Of a stretch of 64,000 nucleotides of DNA, positions 54,081 through 64,000 are shown piece after piece. A program made the position numbers and the translations under genes. Under the pieces are notes generated by a model, which had not been told where the DNA came from, ran no database searches, and saw only the letters and a list, made by a program, of their open reading frames with translations. The stretch's first letter is position 1, and each line of letters starts with the position of its first letter. Source of the stretch: Tenrec ecaudatus. Its lineage: Eukaryota > Chordata > Mammalia > Afrosoricida > Tenrecidae. Location of the stretch: positions 143,936,025 to 144,000,024 of the forward strand of contig NC_134539.1 of NCBI RefSeq assembly GCF_050624435.1. Direction: 5' to 3'.

Positions 54081-54564
54081 CAGCGGTTCTCAACCTGTGG
54101 GTTGAGACCCCTTTGGGGGTTGAACAACCCTTTCAGGGATCACCTAAGACCATCGGAAAACACATATTTCCGATGGTCATAGCAACTGAGACACTGCTCC
54201 TCTATGTATCTCCAGGCAGGTCCGTCCACATGCAGATACGCCCACATACAGGCACCCTGCATGAAGACTGTTACCCATGCTACACCATGCTTCCAGACAA
54301 AATGTCATTTGTTTGTCATTGGAAATAAATATTTCACCATCTGTAATAACATATTGTTTTTGTGATGAATCACTATGCTTTCATGATGTTCGGTTTGTAA
54401 TGATGAAAATACATCCTGCCTATCAGATATTTACATGATGATTCATAGCAGTGGCAAAATGACAGGGATGAAGTAGCAATGGAAACAATTTGATGGCTGG
54501 GGGTCACCACCACTTGAGGAACTGTATGAAAGGGTCACGGGGTTAGGAAGGTTGAGAACCACTG
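54081..54564. mobile_element. SPIN non-autonomous hAT transposon, full-length type (484 bp)
   Basis: Left end CAGCGGTTCTCAACCTGTGG and right end GGTTGAGAACCACTG are the SPIN terminal inverted repeats. It has 8-bp flanks ATTTAGCT and AATTAGCT, with TAG at the positions SPIN prefers. A perfect short inverted repeat (GACCATCGG / CCGATGGTC) sits near 54148-54179. No transposase is present; it relied on an autonomous hAT. Confidence 0.93.
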
Positions 54565-54809
54565 AATTAGCTAAAGGCAGCAATTGTTGACATTGTTTTT
54601 TGATGTCATTTATGTTACACTTAAAAAGAAAATACTGTGACTACCTTGAACAAGAGATGTTTAGATCAAGAAATTGATAATACTCAGAGAGGAAGCCGAC
54701 TTGAAAGGGTGTTGGTGGGTGATAACCCCGAGTTGATCCCACCTCCTGGGGGCTTGTACAACAGAGCACGACAGAGCTCGGTCTTGAACTTCCCTCACAG
54801 CGGTTACTG

Positions 54810-55410
54810 TGCCCGAGCCCATTGTCCCACACGGCGTGTCAACCATTTTTAGGCTCTTTCTCTTTCCCCCTGACTCTCACCTTCCTTCTAAGGAGCATTC
54901 TGGCTGTATTTCTGTTTGTTCTCTGGGCGCTCATGCTCTGTTCAATATTGTTTTGCGATCATCACGATTCAAAATGCACCGATTCTAACAGAGACAAATA
55001 GCTCACTGGAAGCCAGATGCTCTCATTCCCTGAGGACATTCCTGATGACAAGCCTGATGTAGCTACATCGATGCAGCCAGAGCTCTGGAGCTGGAGGAGC
55101 CACATGGAAACCCACACCAGTGCTGAGATGTTATCACCATGACTAGATCCACAACTTTTTACCCACTGGCTTGAGATCTTCCTGCATTCAGCGTCATTGC
55201 ATTGTTGCATGCATCTAAAGAGGAATTTATGGACTAGCATGGACATATTAGATAATATTGGACTTATGGACTTGATCTGGGCTGGACTGGGATGTTTTCT
55301 TAATGTACAAAATACTCTTTGATATAAAGTTCTCTCTTACACACAAAAAAATGCACCGATTCTTCCTAGGTCTTCCATTTTCATAGTTCACTTCCTCAGG
55401 CATAAGGACC
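54810..55410 (-). mobile_element. RTE/BovB-type LINE fragment split by a retroposed LTR-like sequence
   Basis: 54810-54986 and 55364-55410 are consecutive minus-strand RTE pieces (TTCTAAGGAGCATTCTGGCTG; TAGGTCTTCCATTTTCAT). The insertion between them has a 16-bp exact target duplication. Confidence 0.75.
54987..55347 (+). mobile_element. Retroposed LTR-like sequence with A tail
   Basis: Shares the internal region of the LTR family above, stops about 45 bp short of the LTR end just after GATATAAAGTTC...ACAC and continues into A(6). It is flanked by an exact 16-bp duplication AAAATGCACCGATTCT (54971-54986 and 55348-55363). Long duplication plus A tail point to LINE-driven retroposition rather than integrase. 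Confidence 0.65.
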
Positions 55411-55626
55411 CATGGGCTGGGGCAGGTACACCTCAGTCATCAAAGTGACAGTTTTGCTCTTTGAGAGTTGAAGGAGATAGCCCATCTTCTTAGATAGCCC
55501 ATAGAAAGGCAAGGCTGGAAAGTGATCCGTTTTCTTACAGATTAATCTATATATTTAATGCAAATCTCAAAAACTCCCAACAGGGAAATTTTAAGTTAGA
55601 AGAAGAATTCCAAAGCTCACCATAGC

Positions 55627-55845
55627 TGTACTGGGTTGAATAGTATGCCCCCAGAGCCAAAGTCAACCTGTCGCCTTGGAATGCGACCTTATTTATATAG
55701 TCTTTGCTCGTGTAATTAGTGAAAATGAGGTCATACTAGATTAGGGTCGACCCTAATCCAATGACTGGTGCCTTCCTAGAAAGAGAAAACAGACACACAC
55801 ACATAGGAGAGAATGCCAGGTGGAGACACAGAGATTGGTAGCCTA
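55627..55845 (+). mobile_element. MLT1-type (ERVL-MaLR) LTR fossil, partial
   Basis: Shows the MaLR phrases GGGTTGAATAGTATGCCCCC, GCGACCTTATTTATATAG, AATGAGGTCATACTAGATTA and CCAATGACTGGTG. Old, shared by placental mammals; the right part is missing and RTE sequence follows. Confidence 0.75.
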
Positions 55846-55847
55846 TG

Positions 55848-57325
55848 AACAAGGAGCAATGGTGCGGAAGGAACAAGTTCCACCTGCACTGAAAGCATGA
55901 CCTGGAAACAAGGCTCCAGGAACTGATGGACTACCAGTGGAAACATCTAACAGTCTGATAAAGCGCTGGAAGCACTTACTCATCTATGCCAGGTAACTGC
56001 AAAACAACTTCTTGGCCAACTGTACCCATTCCGGAGAAAGGTGACCCATGAGAAAGCTCCACAAAAGCAACATCAGCATTATTAATAGTTCTGTAATGTG
56101 CAAGTGAAATGTTGCTGAAGATCTCCCAAAAAAGGTTGAAGCAGCACATTGACAGGAAGCTACCAGAAGTTCCGGCCAGATTCAGAAGAGGGTGTGGAAC
56201 AAGGGATATCATTGCTGATATCGGGCGGATCTTGGCTGAAACCAGAGAATACCTGGAAGCTATTTACTTGTATTTTATTGACTGTGCAGAAAAATATTTC
56301 TTTCTTCACTACATGTGTTTCGGCTATTACTTGTATTTTGTATGACTATGTGTGGATCACAGCAAACGATAGATAACCTTGAAAAGAAGAGGAATTCCCG
56401 AAACCTAATTGTGCTTATGCAGATCCCGTACCGGGATCAAAAGGCAATCGTGCAAAGGAACAAGGGAATATTGCGTTATCTATCTATCTTTCTATCTATT
56501 ATTGCATGGTTTAAAATCAGGGAAGATGTGCGTCAGGTTTGTATCCTTTCACCATATGCTGAGCAAATCATTCAGAGAAGTTGGTTTATATGAAGACGAA
56601 TGTGGCATCAGGATGGGAGGAAGACTTATTAATAAGCGGTGACAGGCAGATGATCCCACCTTGCTTGCTAATGAAGATCAAGGAATCACAGCCTTCAGCA
56701 TGGACTACAGTGCAATGTCAAGACGACCAACATCCTCACAACCGAACCAATGGCTAACATCATGAAAAAAGGAGCAAAAGCTGAAGTTAAGGATCGTGGA
56801 AGCAACAGTCACAAAAAGATCAAAGGATACATTGCACTGGATAAATCGGCTGCACAAGACCTCTGTCAACTGTCAAAGAGCAAAGGTGTGACTCGGGACT
56901 AAGGTGAGCCTGACCCAAGCCATGGTGTTTTCATTGCCTCATCTGCACGTGGAAATTGGACACTGAATAAGGAAGACCGAAGAGGAAGTTTAGTGCTGAT
57001 GACGAATGTTGAAAGTACCCTGGGTTGCCGATAGAACACAAATCTGTTTGGGAAGAAGTTCAGCCAGAATGTTCCTTAGAGGCAAAAATGGCAAGACTCC
57101 CTTGATCTCATGTAACGGTCTCTTGGACGGGTCAGAAGAGACCGTTCCCTAGGGCAGGACACAGGCTTGGTGAAGTAGCGGGGCAGTGAGAGAGAAAGGC
57201 CCTCAACAGGACGAATTGACACTGGAGCTCAACCACAAGGTCAACTGTGAGGACGGTGTTTCATTCGGTTGTACATGGGTTGCTATGAGTCAGAACCGAC
57301 TCGATGGCACCTGACAACAACAAAG
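55848..57325 (+). mobile_element. RTE/BovB-type LINE, 1.5 kb
   Basis: Starts in the linker before RT (GAAAGCATGACCTGG...CAAGGCTCCAGGAACTG), includes LPEVPARFRRGCGTRDIIADIG and ends GACTCGATGGCACCTGAC with a CAA-rich tail. Contains a short (TATC)n microsatellite near 56480. The YADD region is corrupted and several frames are needed, so it is inactive. Confidence 0.87.
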
Positions 57326-58457
57326 CAGAAAGATAAACAAAAGTCAGAAAAGAACAACAGAAAGCACAGAGAGAAATTGGCAGGGGAGAGGATGCTGGCT
57401 AGGTAGGTCCTGAATTTTACTACCTGACAGGTGAATACACCTATTATATAATTCTAAACCTAGAGGTGGACATTTTAGAATATGACACATGATACCATTA
57501 AACATTCCAACCACAGGACAAATTCCCCAAGCTCAGATTTGCATTGCCAGGTGCCCTACACTCTCAGGTTGCTTGGCTTGATGTGCGTTCACACATTCAT
57601 CCGAGTTGGTTTCTCTGTGTCCGTCAATGAACTGGCCTTCTGGCTCACACAGAGCAGGCTCTTTCAGCTTGTGCCTGCCACCACTGGTGTAAATTCTGAG
57701 CCTCACAGGCCAGCTCTCCTCTGGCAGGATCTTCAAGGTGAAGGTTACCTACCCCATTGAGCCCCTGGGAGCCATCTGGCAGGCTCTCTGCCTCTACATT
57801 TCAGGGTGTGGTCTGCAGGGCATTCAAAAGACATTCCTGCAGCAGAAGAGTTTCGGGAACACCCCAAACTGGATCTGGGTGACTTGAATGTAATCCCAAG
57901 GAGGTATGTCTGTGATGTGGCTGTAACCGAGAAAGCTTAAGCCTACTGAATTTTATTCCACTTAAAGAAGGCACATGTGAAAGAAGGGGATCTGAGGACA
58001 CCCACAAGCAAGCTCCCCGATGCACAAATTCAACAGTGCTCCTCTGGCCCTGTCCCGAGTCTGGGGACATGGCCTCAGGTGCGCACAAGCCTCGCAGAGA
58101 CGGGGGGGGACTGTCTCTCTGGGAGGAAATAGAATTCGATTCTTTCAGCCAGAATGAAGGACAGACAGCGAGCCCACCGGCAATCTGATGTCATGAGACC
58201 TCAACAGGCAACCTGCTGGTTAGTGACTGGTTAGAGTGACCTTTGAATCCCCTTTGTCGGATCCTCACCACTGAAAATAGATCAATAATCTTCTGGTTCC
58301 GGCATCTCTTTTGTATGAGTTTGGTTAATACGAATTGGCCCCGATGGACAACATTTAAGGGACGTTGACGATTGCACTGGGGAACGTGGTGACCCCTTCA
58401 ACATGACGTCAGCCTATGACCGGAGTCAGCCTCTCACTAGATCAGGGTTGGGAGGTG
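57326..58457. other. No gene seen
   Basis: Unique-looking sequence without recognised coding or repeat signal. Confidence 0.5.
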
Positions 58458-58750
58458 TCACTGAATCAGTTCCAGCTCAGAAGGACAATACAGTAGAAGG
58501 ACACACGGCTGGCCCTAGGCCATCCTCACATTGGTGTTGGGGCCCTTGTTGCAGCCACTGTGTCCATCTTGACCCTCGACTTGACCAAGCATGGTGTCTT
58601 TTTCAGGGACTGGTCTCTCCTGATAACATGTCTGAAGTACATGAGACAGTCTCCCATCCTTGCTTCCAAGGAGCATTCTGGCCATACTGCTAACAAGACA
58701 GACCTATTTCTTCTCTTGGAAGTTCATGGTACTTTCAGTATCCTTTGACA
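58458..58750 (-). mobile_element. RTE/BovB-type LINE 3' fragment
   Basis: Minus-strand match to the RTE 3' region (GTTGCAGCCACTGTGTCCATC, GGGACTGGTCTCTCCTGATAA, TGGAAGTTCATGGTACTTTC). Confidence 0.8.
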
Positions 58751-58835
58751 GCACAGTAGGGGTGAATTAATTAAATATTTGACCAGTGTGGCCTCATCCA
58801 AATGGTCCTTGGCAGAAATAAAAAACAAAAAAAAA

Positions 58836-58891
58836 GGATTTCCGACCGTGTCTGGATGAAAAAAAAAAGACTTCCGACCGTGTCTGGATGA
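58836..58891 (+). repeat. Small tandem duplication
   Basis: TTCCGACCGTGTCTGGATGA occurs twice, at about 58841 and 58872, separated by an A-rich spacer; a recent local duplication. Confidence 0.85.
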
Positions 58892-59483
58892 ATGTATTTA
58901 CCTTACTGTATTCTTTAACTCCACACACCTGATGTAGGAACCTGTTCTACTCTATCCCTGAGTGGTACTCAGGAACTCCCTGCCTCACTCCTCAAACTAA
59001 CCTGTTTTCTTAGAGACGTTGGCTGTTAGCATACTCTTGCTTACGTTGAAATTAAACACATCACTATCAAAAAATTGCACACGGACTTCCCGTAGGATGA
59101 CCCAGCAATTCCTAGGTAAAGACCCCAAAGCAGGGACTCAGATGGGTGGGTGCTCTTACACATTCATTGATGAATGGGTCAACTGCATGTGGTACAAACA
59201 AGCAGTGGGATATTATTTATGCATAATGAGAAATGAGCTTCGACACAGGCTACAACATGATGAGCCTTGAGAGCATTCTGGATGAGCCCACGTATAAGAA
59301 CTAGCTGGGAAGGGTAAACCCCTAGAAATACATAGACAAGTTTATCCATTGTTCCCAGGATTTGAGAAGAGGGGACAATGGGAGTGAGTTATGATTGTGC
59401 AAACTGGCAGATGTAATGAATGTCACTGAGATGGCTAAATGGCCACTTTGGGGGGGGGGTTGCATATATTTTACTGTCATAAA

Positions 59484-59640
59484 ATCAAACTCACTGCCAT
59501 CGAGTCATTGATGCCTCAGAGTGACCCTGGAGGGCAGGGGAGAACTGTCCCTGTGGGCTTCTGAGACTGTGACTGTTCAGGGATATAGAAAGCCTCCTCT
59601 TTCGCCCAAGGAGCGCCTGGTGTTTTTGAACTGAAGTAAA
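59484..59640 (-). mobile_element. AfroSINE, partial
   Basis: CAAACTCACTGCCATCGAG, GGCTTCTGAGACTGTGACTG; head lost. Confidence 0.8.
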
Positions 59641-60002
59641 TACGAACCAAAGCAAGCCAAAGCCACTCCGTTCTCCATGTCTCCCAGGGCGGGCGTTCGC
59701 ACTGGGTAAGGAAAGTTTACGTGTCGTCCAGGCTGCCTATCCACAGTTCCTCCGAGAGGAATTTGATGGTGTCCAGCCCTCTCTCTCCACCCCATTGTTC
59801 TCCTTCTAGCTTTTCAGTGTCTTTCTGGAAAACATGATCCCCCCAGAATCTGGTCAGTCCACTAGGACTATTATTTTTGAGACATAAGATATTAGGGAAA
59901 CTGAAGTCTGTTATTTCTTCACAGCTGCGTCTCCCTATTGACTCAGACGCTTCAGAGAAAACTGTCATCGCAATGGATGCTTTCTCCCTTTGGGGTTTGA
60001 AA

Positions 60003-60200
60003 GGAGCTCTGGTGGTGCAGAGGTCAAGTGCCTGGCATCTAACTGAAAGGTCAGGTTGGCAGTTCAAATCCAGTAGCTGCTCTCAGGGAGTAATCTGCTT
60101 TTGTAAAGCTACGCCCCCTGCCAACCCCCTGGGCCAGTGGTCCTTTGTCACACAGGGTCACTGTGAGCCAGAACTAACTATGGTAGTGGGTTGTTGGTAT
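60003..60200 (+). mobile_element. AfroSINE, near full length
   Basis: GAGCTCTGGTGGTGCAGAGG, GCAGTTCAAATCCAGTAGC, GTCACTGTGAGCCAGAACT. Confidence 0.82.
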
Positions 60201-60867
60201 TTTTTTTTGCTTTTGTTTAATTTGGACCCTGGAGCTGCTGATGTGAGATTCAGAGGGGCCAAGCTGGGGGATTTCTGTGGCAAGCTTATTTCCTCCTTTA
60301 GCGATGGCTGTTTGTGCTCAGGGAGGAGAGGGCCCTTAGCTCAGGACTAATACACAGAGCTGTCTCAGGAATTCAGATCTCAGCAGAGAAGGAGTTTATT
60401 TTTCTTAGAAAGGGAGGGGGAAAGGCGAGCCTTTCCCTGGTGGATGAGCCACAGCTCGAGAGTCAGTCGCGAAGACGTTTCTTGAGCGCTGCTTCAGCAC
60501 CTGGCAGGTAAAGGCAGTGTGGGCTTGGGGAATCCGGGCAACCGAATATCCCTTGGTCCGGAGAGAGGAAAAAGGGCATTGTGCTTAAGACTCTTCCCTT
60601 TTCGTTTTACATTACAAACGGTGGCGAGAGTGGAATATTGTTTTACCGAGTCTAGGATATAGTGACTGGAAATTGGAGTGAATTTTCTGTTATCTCAGAT
60701 CCCCTCCCTTCCACAAACTCCAGTCGTCTTAAAAGCTCACTTGGCTATTTGTTGTTGATGTCATCCAGAAAAACCTTCCCACCCAGTCCCTCGGCCCCTC
60801 AACTCCCTCATTCTCTCCTCTTGTCATGTTACCCCGCCCACCCTCGCGCCCCTCAGCCCTGCGCGAA

Positions 60868-60873
60868 CACACA

Positions 60874-60904
<31 letters not shown>
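60868..60904 (+). repeat. (CA)n microsatellite upstream of C17orf58
   Basis: CA repeat with one CATA interruption, about 300 bp upstream of the start codon. Confidence 0.9.
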
Positions 60905-61088
60905 GCTTCAAGTCTAGGGTTGGACTGTCACTGCGCACGGATCACAGGACAGACGTGTTTCCAAGGAGAACTTTGAAAGGCCATGTGCTCACCCCCTTTA
61001 GGAAGTGTGAGAACGCCCCAGCAGCTCCGTTTTGTTCCAAGGTCTGGTCAGTGAGTGTGTCCGTTTCCCCAAAGGCTGCCCCTCATTA

Positions 61089-61200
61089 GCATGGACGAGG
61101 GTGGGGGTGGGGGTGCGGAGGAGGGGGCGGGGGTGGGGTGGGGGGAGAGAAAGCCAAAGCCCAGGCGCACTTTCAGAGCCTGGGAACCGCGTCTGCAAAA
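61089..61200 (+). promoter_or_regulatory. C17orf58 5' UTR / proximal promoter with G-rich tract
   Basis: From about 61099 to 61146 there are at least six runs of three to six G separated by one to three bases, a pattern able to form G-quadruplexes on the plus strand and also rich in GC-box (GGGGCGGGG) and MAZ-like motifs. It ends about 55 bp before the start codon. Position of the transcription start is unknown. Confidence 0.55.
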
Positions 61201-61276
61201 ATGACAGCTAGCGCGTTCTGGCTTCTCTGTTTGATCCTCGGATCCGCCCCCGAAGCCCCCGCGGCCCGGAGAAAAG
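61201..61276 (+). CDS. C17orf58: C17orf58 orthologue, coding exon 1 (signal peptide)
   Basis: Codes MTASAFWLLCLILGSAPEAP followed by AARRK, then one base before donor GTAAGT. The hydrophobic core FWLLCLILG is a clear signal peptide, so the product should enter the secretory pathway. The ATG has A at -3. The peptide closely matches the start of human C17orf58 (UPF0450) as I remember it. The gene lies head-to-head with KPNA2, as expected from human gene order. Molecular function is not established. Confidence 0.92.
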
Positions 61277-61598
61277 GTAAGTTCACGGAGGGCAGAGCCT
61301 GGGGCTTGGGGAGACAGAGGGGGCAAGCGAGGACACTTCAGGTCCGTGTTCGTGTGGGGCAGGAGCAAAATGCGTGTCCCGGGGATGTGGTGTCTCTTGG
61401 CAAGTCGTTTCGGAAGGCAGCCAGCCAGCTCAGCTAGCGCAAAGATCTGCCGCGAGCGAGCAGCGAGCGGGGCGGCTGGGCTGGAGGAAACTGCCTGTTA
61501 AGTAGGTGCTGCGAGGACCAGGGTGAGGGTGCAAGCGGAGGGAAGTCAGGCGACTTAGGACATTTCTTCCCTCTCCCCCAAGCCCCAAAGGAGAGGCC

Positions 61599-61637
<39 letters not shown>

Positions 61638-61649
61638 GCGCGCGCGCGC
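61599..61649 (+). repeat. (CA)n(CG)n alternating purine-pyrimidine tract in C17orf58 intron 1
   Basis: A CA-dinucleotide run of about 18 units passes directly into a pure CG run. The whole tract alternates purine and pyrimidine and is a strong Z-DNA candidate about 320 bp inside intron 1. Confidence 0.9.
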
Positions 61650-62904
61650 AAAAATATGGGCTTCCCCTGTGGAGAGGTGTTTTTGTTTTGCTTTCATCTG
61701 GATGTTCTGTTCAATTCCCTATCGCTAGGAAAAACAGCTTCCGTTCCTCCCAGGGCAATTTACTTTGGGTTATTTCCCACAGGGACGTTTGAGTGACATC
61801 AGTGGCATTTAACACAAATATCAGGCGATCTTTCCCATGACAACAGATGGTGAGACCGATGGGGGAGCGGCCCTGAGGTCCACAGTTGACCGCCTGGAAT
61901 TGGACAGCACCCAGAACTTTACTCAGCTGTGGGTGGTGGCACGGTGGGTGCTGAACGCAGGGAGGCAGGACCTGCCCCTTTGCAAAACATGCACCTCCAT
62001 CAGCCCTGGCTAGAGCCGATGTGAAAGGAGATGGTCACTTTGGCCAAACGAATCCCTTTACGTGAAGGGTTGGGAGAAGTGCAAGGGTTAGTCCGAGCTC
62101 TTCAATACAAGGGGAGGGAAATGACAATAAACAGACTGATGGGTCAGAGTGAGTCATGGAGATGAGGCAGGTTGCCGAGACCCAGGCCATCCGGGAGGTG
62201 GTATTCCTTAGCCAGGCGGTGGAAAGCTGCCCATCTTCTAAACTGGCTCGTTTGCTCATCCGCTTGAGAGTTGGAGAAAATTTTATGGAATATAAATATG
62301 TAAGTACATATTTGATTTATGTATATTTTACGCGATGTTATTTAGATTTCTCTTCCCCATCAAAGGGGGTGAGAAAGTATCTCAGAGGTGTGTGTTTTCG
62401 TATTTCACCAGAGGCCTCTGCTTGCTTCACAGCTAAGTTTTTAACACATCCCCCCACCCTCCCTTTCTCAGTTGCGGTTTGCCAGTAAGCGGTGTCCAAG
62501 AAGCCAGATAAAAAATTGCCTCCCAGACGTGAGAGCAGAATGACAGTGTAAACACGGATGGGAAAAGCAAATAGCTGTTGTTAGGGGCGCTCAATCCGGA
62601 GAACCTGTAATCCGAGACCTTTCCCCAGGAGGCTTGCTCCCAGGACTTTCTCAATAAACTGCAAAGAGCAAAAAGCCCGATACTATGCATATGTATATGT
62701 GTGTGTATATATATATAAAAGGGCAGAAAGCGTTATTAAACCAAAGTAGCCCGCTCCCCTTCCCCCCGCAAAAAACAAACCCCCCATTAAACAAGCCCCC
62801 CAAACTTTAGTCCGAGGGAAAACTAGGTCATGGTAGCTTAAAAGCCTATAGCTACGGAACGCCCACTGGGTGAGAAGCCCTTTTAGAGGTGGCCCCATGC
62901 TTAG

Positions 62905-63998
<1,094 letters not shown>

Positions 63999-64000
63999 TT

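Overview
The window is mammalian nuclear DNA, most likely from a Madagascan tenrec (Echinops-type afrotherian). Three lines of evidence support this. First, it is crowded with the tRNA-derived AfroSINE and with RTE/BovB-type LINEs, both afrotherian hallmarks. Second, it carries at least four SPIN hAT transposons, whose known mammalian distribution is patchy and includes tenrec. Third, a single abundant L1 3'-UTR family with a polypurine tract and a 5'-variable, poly(A)-ended structure dominates the intergenic DNA. The species is inferred from repeats, not read directly.

Host genes are sparse but clear, and they match what I know of the human 17q24.2 segment C17orf58 - tRNA-Arg(CCG) - KPNA2. 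KPNA2 (importin alpha-1) lies on the minus strand from about 34.0 to 25.8 kb. All ten coding exons can be placed to the base; they sum to 1,590 nt, that is 529 codons plus a stop, with no breaks. Its CpG-island promoter has paired CCAAT boxes and a TTTAAA element. A canonical 73-nt tRNA-Arg(CCG) gene sits at 51.3 kb, beside a GC-rich 52-bp minisatellite. The first three coding exons of C17orf58 (secreted, NTR-domain protein) start at 61.2 kb on the plus strand and run off the right edge. KPNA2 and C17orf58 are therefore head-to-head, about 27 kb apart, with the tRNA between them. A COPS9 processed pseudogene lies at 43.7-44.1 kb.

Layout: 1-25.8 kb (downstream of KPNA2) is gene-free and made of AfroSINEs, L1 3'-UTR fragments, an RTE split by a 2.2-kb L1, and a SPIN split by another L1. 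25.8-34.1 kb is KPNA2, with an intron carrying an AfroSINE that was itself hit by an LTR. 34.4-50.4 kb is a deep nest of RTE copies interrupted by solo LTRs, SPIN, an AfroSINE and the COPS9 retrocopy. 50.9-51.4 kb is the minisatellite and tRNA. 51.8-60.2 kb is again repeats. 60.6-64 kb is the C17orf58 5' region with a G-rich tract, CA repeats and GC-rich exon 2.

I see no new gene system. The most informative observations are the nested insertions with readable target-site duplications, which give a local relative chronology (RTE and AfroSINE oldest, then retroposon, LTR, SPIN, with some L1 copies younger than SPIN). Others are a candidate L1 3' transduction, a retroposed LTR-like sequence, a variable ~245-bp tandem module in the L1 3' UTR, and a minisatellite of NRF1-like and GC-box motifs beside the tRNA gene.
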